The notes under the pieces: generated by a model
The model's database searches: none
What the model was told of the DNA's origin: nothing
What the model saw: the letters and a program-made list of their open reading frames with translations, nothing else
Assembly: GCA_937871505.1 (NCBI GenBank)
Contig: CALMPF010000034.1
Location: 48,926-112,925, forward strand
DNA length: 64,000 nt
Direction: 5' to 3'
DNA from: an uncultured Planctomycetia bacterium
GTDB taxonomy: Bacteria; Planctomycetota; Phycisphaerae; Phycisphaerales; SM1A02
Program-made: the position numbers and the translations under genes
In this document: positions 26,546-33,721 of the stretch, piece after piece
How the letters are laid out: the number at the start of each line of letters is the position of its first letter
How positions within the stretch are numbered: the stretch's first letter is position 1

Positions 26546-27112
26546 TCACCGAAGCAGGCACGGTGGGCTTGCGGAGCGTGTGTAAGCGTCGCCCCAAGCC
26601 CACCCCGCCGCCGGCCGGATTCCGCTTGACATCCGCCTGACCGGTTCCGGCGCCGAGGGCGGGGCTCGGTCGGCGTCCACCCGCCCGTCGCTCACCACCC
26701 CTTGTTGCTTCGAGCCAGCGGCAGGCGATGGCTCGGGTTCGCGGCGATCCACCGGTCCGGCAGCAGTGCCGCCAGCTCCGCCTCGGACTTCACCCGGGGC
26801 AAGCGCAGGGTCGCTTTCGAAGCGGCGAATGAGGTTCGCACGCTCGATGAGCGACGCGGCGATCAGAGCGCTGCGGGCGTTGCGTGCATCGATGAGCACC
26901 ACTTTGGGCGGCGCGCCGCGAGCGACGCTCAGACGCTCGAAGTCCTGGTCCAAGGTCACGATGAGGTGGTTGCGGGCCTTGGCGTACTCCCAAACCCGCT
27001 GATCCGATGCGCCGGCCCCAAGGACCCGCCGCACGTGCTCGGCATCCGGGAACTCGGAAGTGATCCGCGCCGCGACGGACTCCGAGAGGTTCTCGTCGAG
27101 CAACAACGGCAT
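26546..27112 (-). CDS. DUF5615 PIN-like toxin candidate, abnormal C-terminus
   Basis: The first 104 residues match the DUF5615 (Mut7-C-like PIN) family: MPLLLDENLSESVAARI with its conserved Asp/Glu, NHLIVTLDQDFERLSVARGA and PPKVVLIDARNARSALIAAS. These proteins are PIN-fold nuclease-like partners of DUF433 antitoxins. The stop of the DUF433 gene lies 5 bases upstream, so the two form an operon. The family usually ends near residue 115, whereas this frame runs to 188 with a Pro/Arg-rich tail. In the next frame 26692-26820 reads well (KSEAELAALLPDRWIAANPS, stop at 26692), hinting at a frameshift or a fused gene fragment. The true end is therefore uncertain. Confidence 0.7.
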   Translation of the reverse strand: MPLLLDENLSESVAARITSEFPDAEHVRRVLGAGASDQRVWEYAKARNHLIVTLDQDFERLSVARGAPPKVVLIDARNARSALIAASLIERANLIRRFESDPALAPGEVRGGAGGTAAGPVDRREPEPSPAAGSKQQGVVSDGRVDADRAPPSAPEPVRRMSSGIRPAAGWAWGDAYTRSASPPCLLR

Positions 27113-27117
27113 GGGGA

Positions 27118-27345
27118 TCACGCGGCGGGGTCGATGACGATCCGGCGTTCCCGCTCGGCCGCGAACGCGAGGCACTCAAGCACGTCTTCGTGGCTGAGCT
27201 GAGGAAACTCCTTCAGGAGTTCGACTTCGGTCACGCCAGCTGCCAGGTGACCGAGGACCTCTCCGACGGTGATGCGGGTGCCCTTGACACAGGGCTTGCC
27301 GAAGCGAACGGCGGGGTCTATCGAGATTCGGGTGAAGGCCGCCAT
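27118..27345 (-). CDS. DUF433 antitoxin-like protein
   Basis: A 75-residue DUF433 protein: ISIDPAVRFGKPCVKGTRIT, then VGEVLGHLAAGVTEVELLKE and FPQLSHEDVLECLAFAAERE, a small winged-helix-like DNA-binding fold found as the antitoxin half of DUF433/DUF5615 (VapB-like) pairs. ATG 27345 gives the standard start. It is followed after 5 bases by the DUF5615 gene. The complete domain is present. Likely self-regulated by promoter binding, as is usual for such pairs, though no operator is visible. Confidence 0.82.
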   Translation of the reverse strand: MAAFTRISIDPAVRFGKPCVKGTRITVGEVLGHLAAGVTEVELLKEFPQLSHEDVLECLAFAAERERRIVIDPAA

Positions 27346-27439
27346 GGAGTCAGTCTACCGCGCCTCAGACCTCGCCCCAGTCCCCGAGAGGCTGGGATTC
27401 AGCCGCTCTCGCTGGCTCCGGCTGACGACTTGAGCTCTG

Positions 27440-27473
27440 CCGCACGCACGTGCGGCCGAGGCCGTAGGCCTCG
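27440..27473. terminator. Tandem hairpins downstream of brnA
   Basis: Two perfect 7-base hairpins lie side by side: CCGCACG-CA-CGTGCGG (27440-27455) and CGAGGCC-GTA-GGCCTCG (27457-27473). They lie 43 bases past the brnA stop on the minus strand and 95 bases from the divergent DUF433 start. No T-run follows. They may end transcription or form the folded part of an attC-like site. Confidence 0.45.
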
Positions 27474-27514
27474 CACAGGAGTGCAACACACGGGCGCGTC
27501 GGCATGAGCGATGC

Positions 27515-27521
27515 GTTAGGC
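27515..27521 (-). other. attC-like core site at the 3' end of brnA
   Basis: On the minus strand the 7-mer GCCTAAC (consensus RYYYAAC of integron attC sites) contains the TAA stop of brnA, as in many gene cassettes. A matching GTTAGGC stands upstream of brnT (28122-28128) in the same orientation. The rest of a possible attC below 27515 is not clearly resolved (GTTGCAC at 27481-27487 is a poor partner). Confidence 0.4.
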
Positions 27522-27746
27522 AGCCCCATGCCGACCCGCTTTCCAAGCCATGGCAAGCTCGACTCGCCGCTCGGCGCAGTCGCGAAGGTAGAGATTGATG
27601 AGGCTCTGGTAGGGGATGCCCTTGCGTTCGGCAAGCGCCTTGAAGTACTCGACAGTCTGCGAGTCCAGCCGGATAGTCACCGACTGCTTGAGCTTGCGCG
27701 CATACGGGTTGCGGATTCCCTTGGAGAAGTCGTAGCTCTTTCTCAT
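27516..27746 (-). CDS. brnA: BrnA antitoxin
   Basis: A 76-residue BrnA/CopG-type antitoxin: MRKSYDFSKGIRNPYARKLK, then QSVTIRLDSQTVEYFKALAE (ribbon-helix-helix) and GIPYQSLINLYLRDCAERR. It binds and neutralises the BrnT ribonuclease and represses its own operon in studied cases. The ATG overlaps the brnT stop by four bases (ATGA), the normal brnT-brnA order. The TAA stop falls inside an attC-like 7-mer. Confidence 0.9.
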   Translation of the reverse strand: MRKSYDFSKGIRNPYARKLKQSVTIRLDSQTVEYFKALAERKGIPYQSLINLYLRDCAERRVELAMAWKAGRHGAA

Positions 27747-28039
27747 GGCGAGTTCCGGGAGAGGTAATCCGACCGCTCACGCTTGTCGGCCTTGCGGGCG
27801 GAGATGATGCGAATGACAGAGTCCGACTCGCGGTAGCAGTGAACGACCACAAGGAGCCGGAGCCGCGAACTCAGCCCCAGAAGGACGAAGCGATCCTCCG
27901 CGTCCGAGTGGTCGGGATCGTGCACAAGCACGCCGTTCTCGTCGGCGAAAGCGGTGGACGCTTCGTCGAAGGAGACGCCGTGCTTAGCTCTGTTGGACGC
28001 GTCCTTGCGGTCGTCCCACTCGAAGCGGATCTGGCTCAC
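27743..28039 (-). CDS. brnT: BrnT toxin
   Basis: A 98-residue BrnT ribonuclease toxin of the RelE-like fold: IRFEWDDRKDASNRAKHGVS, FDEASTAFADENGVLVHDPD, RFVLLGLSSRLRLLVVVHCY and IRIISARKADKRERSDYL. The family's Asp/Lys/Arg positions in WD-x-K...KHGVSF and IRIISARKA are intact, so it may be active. It starts at GTG 28039, 83 bases below an attC-like core. Translationally coupled to brnA. Confidence 0.9.
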   Translation of the reverse strand: MSQIRFEWDDRKDASNRAKHGVSFDEASTAFADENGVLVHDPDHSDAEDRFVLLGLSSRLRLLVVVHCYRESDSVIRIISARKADKRERSDYLSRNSP

Positions 28040-28121
28040 AGGGACAGTGTACCGACGCCGTATGTACGCAGCAAGCGGCCTCGATGAGGATTCGCTCGCC
28101 GCGCGTCCCGGTTTCTGGTGT

Positions 28122-28203
28122 GCCTAACGCTCAGCACCAGCGGCGGCGCGGAGCCCAGTCGCGCAGCTTCGCAGGGTCGATCACGGCGAGTTCAGCGTTT
28201 GGC
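28122..28203 (-). other. attC-like site (candidate integron recombination site)
   Basis: On the minus strand an 82-base imperfect palindrome begins GCCAAACGCTGA (28203 downward; one deviation from RYYYAAC) and ends GTGCTGAGCGTTAGGC (28122), with a perfect GTTRRRY core. The two ends are complementary apart from single mismatches. The centre includes CTCCGCGCCGCCGCTGG, the kind of GC-rich arm seen in environmental attC sites. Position, orientation and the matching core at the brnA stop fit a brnT-brnA cassette. No integrase gene lies in the window. Confidence 0.4.
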
Positions 28204-28341
28204 AGCCTCACTTCGCCGATTCTCGTCGACGCCGGCAAGGGGGCAAGCGGGGCGCTGCCGCACGCATCGAGGAACGCGGGCAGAACTTCGGGACGGGGAC
28301 TCCGGGGACAGTCAGGAGCGGCAGCACGCGTCGCGCGCAGC

Positions 28342-28358
28342 CGACGGCTGTGCCGTCG
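28342..28358. repeat. Hairpin, inverted copy of the hicB downstream hairpin
   Basis: CGACGGC-TGT-GCCGTCG forms a perfect 7-base stem. The same word occurs, as part of a longer stem, at 28420-28438. The remaining bases of 28204-28444 show no gene. Confidence 0.5.
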
Positions 28359-28419
28359 TGAAGGTTGTCAGCATCTTCGATGTCGTCGGTGTGCGAGCGC
28401 GGACTGGGTGCCGTCCCGC

Positions 28420-28438
28420 ACGACGGCACAGCCGTCGT
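28420..28438 (-). terminator. Hairpin downstream of hicB
   Basis: Perfect 8-base stem ACGACGGC-ACA-GCCGTCGT six bases past the hicB stop on the minus strand. Position suggests a terminator; no T-run follows. Confidence 0.45.
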
Positions 28439-28444
28439 CCACTC

Positions 28445-28660
28445 TCACGCCAGCCGGAGCCGCCGGCCCTTGGGGGCCGGAATCGGTCGGCCTGTCTCCT
28501 TCGCGGTGTCGATCCACAGCACGATGGCCTCGCCACAGCTCGAGAGCGCCGCCTCGGGAGTGGCGCCGTGGGCCGCGCAGCCCGACAGCTCCGGGACTTC
28601 GGCTACAAACGCTTGGTCCTCGTCGCTCCAGTAGATGATGATCTCGTACTTGTGCTTCAC
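28445..28660 (-). CDS. hicB: HicB-family antitoxin
   Basis: A 71-residue HicB protein with the partial RNase H-like fold: KHKYEIIIYWSDEDQAFVAE, then VPELSGCAAHGATPEAALSS and a short C-terminal helix. The separate DNA-binding domain of long HicB forms is absent. It starts at GTG 28660 with GGAGG six bases upstream. The start codon overlaps the TGA of an upstream frame that is cut off by an insertion sequence, so its partner, by family habit hicA, appears to be lost. A hairpin follows the stop. Confidence 0.85.
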   Translation of the reverse strand: MKHKYEIIIYWSDEDQAFVAEVPELSGCAAHGATPEAALSSCGEAIVLWIDTAKETGRPIPAPKGRRLRLA

Positions 28661-28761
28661 TCCGTACCTCCAAGCCCGTGTCTTGTGATCACGGCGCGCA
28701 CCTGCTTCACTTGGTACGGCTGCGCGTGACGGCCCGACCGCTGCACGTTGCCGAGATCTTC
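28657..28761 (-). pseudogene. Truncated partner gene of hicB, possibly hicA
   Basis: An open frame of 34 codons ends in TGA within the hicB start (GTGA), the usual coupling of toxin and antitoxin genes. Its end, QVKQVRAVITRHGLGG, is reminiscent of the HicA C-terminus (a helix like LRxIIRQAGL). The frame is interrupted at 28762 by the left end of the ISL3-like element and has no start. The hicA identity is inferred from position plus weak similarity. Confidence 0.35.
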
Positions 28762-29039
28762 GGGTCCTCCGGAGAATCCGTGAATGCGAATCCGGGATCG
28801 TGAGTCCCGGAGCCGTGCCGAGCCCAAGGTCGCTCCAGGCGCCGGCGCCTCTCTGACCGGTGGAGGTTTCGCGGCGGCGATCGTCTGTCGCGACGGCCGG
28901 CGCCGTCCGCGCCGCGACCAAGGGGAGACGCGGGGCCCCTCTCCCCCCACTTGATCATGGGGATCCCCTCTACCCCCCAAAAGGGCTCGGGGGACCGCAG
29001 GACGGCACAGGCACAAGAGAACATCGCCGACGCGTCTGG

Positions 29040-29138
29040 TAGGTTCTTGGTGTCAAAGCCAACACCTCACCGAGGCGCGAGGAGCGCCGGCGCAGGCGCC
29101 GAAGGTAGGTCCTTGGTGTCAAAGCCAACGCCTCACCG
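29040..29138 (+). repeat. Paired 33-base hairpin repeats inside the IS
   Basis: Two copies (29040-29072, 29106-29138; 31 of 33 identical, 66-base period) contain GGTGTCAAAGCCAACACC, a 5-base stem around an 8-base loop. In the second copy one stem pair becomes G-T. They precede the transposase ATG by 13 bases and could bind transposase or control its expression. The rest of 28787-29151 shows nothing. Confidence 0.7.
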
Positions 29139-29151
29139 GAGCACGCCAGCG

Positions 29152-30403
29152 ATGCAACTCAAGACTCTCCTGCGCCGCGTCCATCCCGTCGAGTCCTTCG
29201 TCTACGAGAGCGAGGAGATCGTGGAGGATTCCGCCCAGCCCAACGGGCTCCGGGTGGACATGCGGGTCCGCGCACGGAAGGGCCGCTCGGCCATCTGCTC
29301 GGGGTGCGGGCGCCGAGCGCCCGTCCATGACCACCAGACCGAGCGGCGCTTCGACTTCGTGCCCCTCTGGGGCGTCGCGGTGTTCCTCCTGTACCCGATG
29401 CGGCGGGTGCGGTGTCCGCGCTGCGGGGTGAAGGTGGAGCATGTGCCGTGGATCCGACCGGGCAGCAAGTCTCCGACCACAATCGCGATGGAGCGCTTCC
29501 TCGCGACGTGGGCGAAGCACCTGAGCTGGCAGCGGGTCTCGGAGATCTTCCGCGTGAGCTGGGATCGCGTGCATTCGGCCGTGAGAGCGGCGGTCGAGTA
29601 CGGACTGGCGCATCGGGACCTGTCGAACGTGATCTCGGTCGGCGTCGATGAGCCGGCACGCGCCAGGGGACACGTCTACGCCACCCTGGTCGACCAGATC
29701 GACTCCGGCGCCAGGCGCCTGCTGTTCGTGTCGAAGGACCGGTCGGAGGCCTCGCTGAGGTCGTTCTTCGATGCGATGGGCGAGGAGGTGTGCGGCCGGA
29801 TCCGCTTCGTCTGCTCGGACATGTGGAAGGCGTACCTGAACGTGATTCGAGAGCGGCTGAGCCGGGCGGTGCACGTGCTGGATCGCTTCCACATCACGGC
29901 CACGGTCAGCAAGGCCATCGACGAGGTGCGGGCCGAGGAGGCGAAGCGGCTCAAGGCGCAGGGCTGCGAGGCGCTGGCTGTTCCTGAAGCGGCCGTCGTG
30001 GCTGACGAAGAAGCAGGACGCGCGGCTTCGCGACATCGTGCGGCTTGACCTCAAGACGGTCCGGGCGTGGACGCTGAAGGAGAGTCTGAACCTGGTCTGG
30101 ACCTTCCGCGGCGCGAACGGAGGCGGACGGATGCTCGACATCTGGTGCCGATCGGCGATGCGATCGAGGCTCGAGCCGATGAAGCGAGTCGCACGAAGCC
30201 TGCGGACCCATCGCGAGCTGATCCTCAACTGGTTCCGCGCCAATGGTCAGATCAGCGCGGCGATCGCCGAGGGGAAGAACAACCGGGCGAAAGTGCGATG
30301 CAGAATGGCGCACGGGTATCGAACCTACGACGCAATGGAAGTCGCGCTGTATCACGAGCTTGGAGAGCTACCCCAACCGAAGTGCCTTCACAGATTCGCC
30401 TGA
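29152..30403 (+). pseudogene. ISL3-family transposase, frameshifted
   Basis: The first part starts at ATG 29152 and carries the N-terminal zinc-binding motif CSGCGRRAPVHDH and RVRCPRCGVKVEHVPW, an HTH region, then the DDE core with VISVGVDEPARARGHVYATL and RFVCSDMWKAYLNVI. After about 29970 the frame changes: the original frame ends at 30048 with nonsense, while the frame starting RWLFLKRPSWLTKKQDARLR continues the homology (LDLKTVRAWTLKESLNLVWT) to a stop at 30403. A one-base insertion or two-base deletion explains this. ISL3 transposases are normally one frame, so the gene is probably inactive unless this is a sequencing error. Confidence 0.85.
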
Positions 30404-30421
30404 GGAGGCAACAAAGGAGAC

Positions 30422-30565
30422 ATGCGCGCCTGGGTGGAGGCGATCACGCCTCTGGGGCGCATCGGCGCCGTGGCCGACGTCTCTCCCGCCGTGGTCTTCC
30501 TCGCCTCGGAGGCGTCGGGATACATCACCGGTGAAACGCTGCACATCACCGGCGGCACCCGATAG
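30422..30565 (+). pseudogene. C-terminal fragment of a short-chain dehydrogenase (SDR)
   Basis: The 47 codons read MRAWVEAITPLGRIGAVADV, then SPAVVFLASEASGYITGETL and HITGGTR, the unmistakable end of a classical SDR (FabG-like). The Rossmann fold and the YxxxK active site are missing. It begins 12 bases after the ISL3 right end, where AAGGAG happens to precede an ATG. The rest of the gene is not on the other side of the IS, so the locus was deleted or rearranged. Confidence 0.8.
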
Positions 30566-30915
30566 CGCGGCGGCCGGCATCGCTCGGCGTGCCGAACCCA
30601 GATGCTGCCGGCGTCGACCCGCTTCGCCGTCCCTTCGAGGTTCGACGCCGCTGAGCCGACGGTCGGCTCCGTTCGCGGGTCCGCCGCCGCTCGCGCAGGC
30701 GCGTTGGTCTCGAAGCTCGCGATGGGGAGACGGCGTCGACGCGGCGCTCCGGCCCCGCGCGTCGTCGCGGCGGGGGCGATCGCCGCGCAGCCCAGCGAAC
30801 GGAGGCAGCGCAGGCGCGACGCGCCGCCGTGACCGTCGGCGACGACGCGGTGCTCCGCGCAGCGAGCGGAAACGGCGCGTCCGCGACCGTGCCGCACGTG
30901 GCCCGACGGCCACGC
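30566..30915. other. 350-base intergenic region
   Basis: I see no gene or repeat. Open frames on both strands here are Arg/Ala-rich and lack family features. Confidence 0.45.
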
Positions 30916-31878
30916 TCACTCCGCGGGCGGCGCCGACCCGTCGAGGATGACCATGCCGTGAGTGGCGTCGGCGACGGCGTTCGCTCCCGCGAAGGGAGCG
31001 TTCCACGCCGGATCCCATCCGGCCGAGCCGGGCGCGATCAGCTCGAACGAGGCCTCGATCGTCTGATCGATCTCCGATGAACCGCCGTTGTGCGGCGCGC
31101 GCATCCAGCCCCGCAGCGGAAGCATGATCCCGCCGAACTCGCCGAACTCCGCGACGCCGCGCTCGGAGGCGAGGACGACTCCGGAACCGTTCGGAGGGGC
31201 GCCAAGTCCGAAACTCCGCTGAAGCCGCGGCAGGTAGCCCGCCGCCGGGTCGAGCCACAGCGTCGCCGCCGGAGCGTCGAAGCCTTCCACCATCTGATCG
31301 AGCACCACGCAGGGCGTCGACTCGATGAGCTCGAACGCCGGTCGAAGGACCCACTGCGGCGACTCGAGGATCGCTGCGAGATCGGCCGGGTGCGCCGCGC
31401 CTTCGGGAGCGACAGGAATCTGCCGCATCTGCCAGAACATCTCGTTGGCCACGAAGGGATTGCCCAGCTTCCGGAGGGCCTCGCCGGAGAGCGTCTCGAA
31501 GACGATCGCCACGCTGCCGGCGACGTCGATCTGCGCGACGGAGTCTCCATCCTGGACGTGCCGGACGCGGAAGCTCTTGCCATCGAGCGTCCACCGCGTC
31601 GTATCGACGCTCATGCCGTCCTGATCGAAGGCGACATGCCGCACCTCCTTGGGAAAGTGACTCACGGGCGCGGCGGCCACATCGACGGCGAAGGCGAACG
31701 AGATCGGACCGCCGGACCCGAGCATCGCCGCGCGGTTGGCGGCGACGATCTCGAGGATGTCCGCCTTGGAGGGCGGACTCGTCGCAGCCTCGCACGGAAG
31801 GGGCACGGCGAGGAGCGGCGCCGACATCGAGAGAACGATCGAGACGACCAGCGACTGACCCACCATGTGATCTTGCAT
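30916..31878 (-). CDS. Secreted protein of unknown function
   Basis: A 320-residue exported protein. ATG 31878 follows a good GGAGGA site; the signal peptide is VVSIVLSMSAPLLAVPL. The mature part has repeated beta-strand segments such as ISFAFAVDVAAAPVSHFPKE, RWTLDGKSFRVRHVQDGDSV and PAATLWLDPAAGYLPRLQRS. The pattern of a substrate described by strands around W-LDP-AGYLPRLQR recalls LolA-like or DUF-type outer-membrane-associated proteins of planctomycetes, but I cannot assign a family. No dockerin-like tail. Monocistronic. Confidence 0.6.
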   Translation of the reverse strand: MQDHMVGQSLVVSIVLSMSAPLLAVPLPCEAATSPPSKADILEIVAANRAAMLGSGGPISFAFAVDVAAAPVSHFPKEVRHVAFDQDGMSVDTTRWTLDGKSFRVRHVQDGDSVAQIDVAGSVAIVFETLSGEALRKLGNPFVANEMFWQMRQIPVAPEGAAHPADLAAILESPQWVLRPAFELIESTPCVVLDQMVEGFDAPAATLWLDPAAGYLPRLQRSFGLGAPPNGSGVVLASERGVAEFGEFGGIMLPLRGWMRAPHNGGSSEIDQTIEASFELIAPGSAGWDPAWNAPFAGANAVADATHGMVILDGSAPPAE

Positions 31879-32578
31879 GGACCGATCCTCCAGTGAGGTT
31901 GAATGACAGTTCGTCGAAGTCGATCGACTCAGCACGGCTTCGCCGAGGATGCCGGAAGGAGCTCGATCGAGCAGGGGACGTTCAGGAGGTCGATGCTTCC
32001 CGAGCAGGGGCAGCCGGACGCCCGCACGATCGGCCTTCGATCACGACGCGGCGGCGGGGCAGCAGGGCGGGACATGCGGAGCGCCGCCTGACGCCTGTCC
32101 CGAGTCTCGACGTTCGACTCCACGGCTCACATCGATCGCCGACACTGGTGGCCGCAGTGTACCGCTCGGGGTGCGCTGCGCGAAGCACTCCGGGCGCTCG
32201 AGCAGGGCGATGGGTGCATGACCGATTCGGCGGTCGCTGGTGCGCGGCCCGAGTCCGGCGCACACGCGGACGAGGGCGCGACGTATCACCAGATGCGGCC
32301 TGGAAGGCCGCGCACCGAAGATGGCCGCGGAGTCGGTCATGCACCCGAGGACGAACGAAGAGTCGCCGCCGGTGCCGAGGGGCTCTGCGCGCGCCTCCGC
32401 CGGAGGCTGTTCGCTGACGCGCGCCGGCCGAATCACCGATCCTGCCCGCATCGGGCGCTGCGGCGCCCGTTTCGGCGCTCGCCATGCCGGCGGTCGCCCG
32501 CCGATCTGACTCAATACCCTGCGGGCCTATCCCCTCGCGGAACTCGCTGCCCGCGCCGCTGAGACCGTGAGCAGAGGA

Positions 32579-32685
32579 GCCCTTCTCCGTTCATCAGGGA
32601 GTCCCCAATGCGCCGGCGTGCGTGCATCGCGTTGCGCATCGCCTGGCTCGCCCTTCTCCGTTCATCAGGGAGTCCCCAATGCGCC
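32579..32685 (+). repeat. 36-base direct repeat pair
   Basis: Two identical copies (32579-32614 and 32650-32685, period 71) start GCCCTTCTCCGTTCATCAGG and end GAGTCCCCAATGCGCC. They lie upstream of a dockerin-like secreted protein gene. Too few copies for a CRISPR. Confidence 0.85.
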
Positions 32686-32761
32686 TCCCGATGCGCGCCG
32701 AGGCCAGCAGCCTGAGGCGAGAGTGCTTCGCAGGCGAGGGCGAGCGGGGAGGCGAAGATGC

Positions 32762-32810
32762 GATTCGCCTCTCCGCTCGTCCGCAGCCCGAGTGACGTTC
32801 GCCGCAGGCT
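32762..32810 (-). repeat. REP-like element family A, copy 3
   Basis: On the minus strand: AGCCTG, loop CGGCGAACGTCACT, CGGGCTGC, then GGACGAGCGGAGAGGCGAATC. Matches the copies at 2459-2509 and 13911-13957. Confidence 0.65.
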
Positions 32811-32893
32811 GATCGGTCGATCGCGTGAAGGGCCGGTCCCGTGAGTCCGGCCGCCGGATCTGGCTTGCGCGACGGGACAAAACGGAGCTTCCG

Positions 32894-33604
32894 ATGAACC
32901 GAATCACCACCAACGCCGTCGCCGCCATCGCCCTGCTGGGACCCGCGCATGGGACCGTGGGGGCGAAGGTGACTCTGACTCAGAGCAACGGCGTGATCCA
33001 GATGTTCGAGGGATCGGAGATCCCCTGCTGTTCGGGCTGGGGACTTGGGACCACCACCTGCAAGGACGACTGTCCCGTTGTCGCGGCGATCGCAGCGTCC
33101 ACTCCCGTCGTCGGACTCGTTCCCAGCACCGGGTCTGGCGTCGGAATCACCGTCAACGGCTCGCTCCTGCTCGCGCTTTCCCTCGAGAAGGGCGTCGCCG
33201 TCGGCGTGGCGGAGCTGGCCAACCTCGGCACGCTCGGGCCGGACACCGTCGTGATGGTCTCGCCTGCGGTCTGCACCCAGGGAACGCCGCCACTGCCCTT
33301 CGGCGATCCGCAGGGGCTCCTCTCCCCGGCTTCAGCGTCGCTCGAGTTGACACTGGTCACGTTGGGCGGCGACCCCTACGAGGTCATCGGCCTCTCCGTT
33401 CTCACCGTCGATCTTGCCTCGATCGTCTACTCGCCAACCTGCCTCGGCGACCTCAACCTCGACGGCACCATCGACGGCGCGGACCTCGGCATCATGCTCG
33501 CGAGCTTCGGCCCCGAATCCGGCCATGCCGACCTCAACGCCGATGGCATCATCGACAGCGCCGACCTCGGCGTCCTGCTGGCGCGCTGGGGCGCGTGCCC
33601 GTGA
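32894..33604 (+). CDS. Small secreted protein with dockerin-like tail
   Basis: A 236-residue protein from ATG 32894 (GGAG about six bases upstream) with a short signal peptide (NAVAAIALLGPAHGTVGA). The middle is one beta-rich domain (VTLTQSNGVIQMFEGSEIPC and so on) with paired cysteines; I do not recognise it. The end carries LNLDGTIDGADLGIMLASFG and LNADGIIDSADLGVLLARWG, the dockerin-like pair shared with four other proteins here. Likely exported; function unknown. Confidence 0.7.
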   Translation: MNRITTNAVAAIALLGPAHGTVGAKVTLTQSNGVIQMFEGSEIPCCSGWGLGTTTCKDDCPVVAAIAASTPVVGLVPSTGSGVGITVNGSLLLALSLEKGVAVGVAELANLGTLGPDTVVMVSPAVCTQGTPPLPFGDPQGLLSPASASLELTLVTLGGDPYEVIGLSVLTVDLASIVYSPTCLGDLNLDGTIDGADLGIMLASFGPESGHADLNADGIIDSADLGVLLARWGACP

Positions 33605-33721
33605 GCGGGAGAGTCGCCCGACGGGAGCGAGCGGGGGCCGGTCTCCCGCGGACAGGACCGCGCGTCTCCGGCAGCCCCCTTCCCCGGCATCCGGGTGGCG
33701 CACGAGTCCGCATCTCCGTTG

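Larger units (their letters stand above)
28762..30409 (+). mobile_element. ISL3-family insertion sequence
   Basis: An element of 1648 bases bounded by imperfect 25-base inverted repeats: left GGGTCCTCCGGAGAATCCGTG (28762 on) and right, read inward, GCCTCCTCAGGCGAATCTGTG (30409 downward), agreeing at 19 of 25 positions. It encodes an ISL3-type transposase that is frameshifted. The adjacent 8-mers (AGATCTTC left, AACAAAGG right) do not match, so no target duplication is seen; the ends may have been rearranged. The left end cuts a gene coupled to hicB, and the right end abuts the tail of a dehydrogenase gene. Confidence 0.8.
31879..32893. other. 1-kb intergenic region with repeats
   Basis: It lies between divergent genes. 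It contains a direct repeat pair (32579-32614, 32650-32685) and the inverted REP-like copy (32762-32810). Open frames at 31893-32417 (+) and 32041-32514 (-) overlap each other and lack any recognisable domain, so I do not call them. Possibly decayed sequence. Confidence 0.5.

Noticed and set aside
28754..30417. Target-site duplication flanking the ISL3 element
   Set aside because: The 8-mers AGATCTTC and AACAAAGG do not match, so no duplication can be claimed.
30388..30897. Minus-strand protein after the ISL3 element
   Set aside because: Its C-terminal part is the antisense of the SDR fragment; no independent evidence.
32041..32514. 157-residue minus-strand protein in the 1-kb gap
   Set aside because: Overlaps an equally long plus-strand frame, has no recognisable motif, and lies in repeat-bearing sequence.
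32579..32685. CRISPR array
   Set aside because: Only two repeats with one spacer, no cas genes and no further copies.
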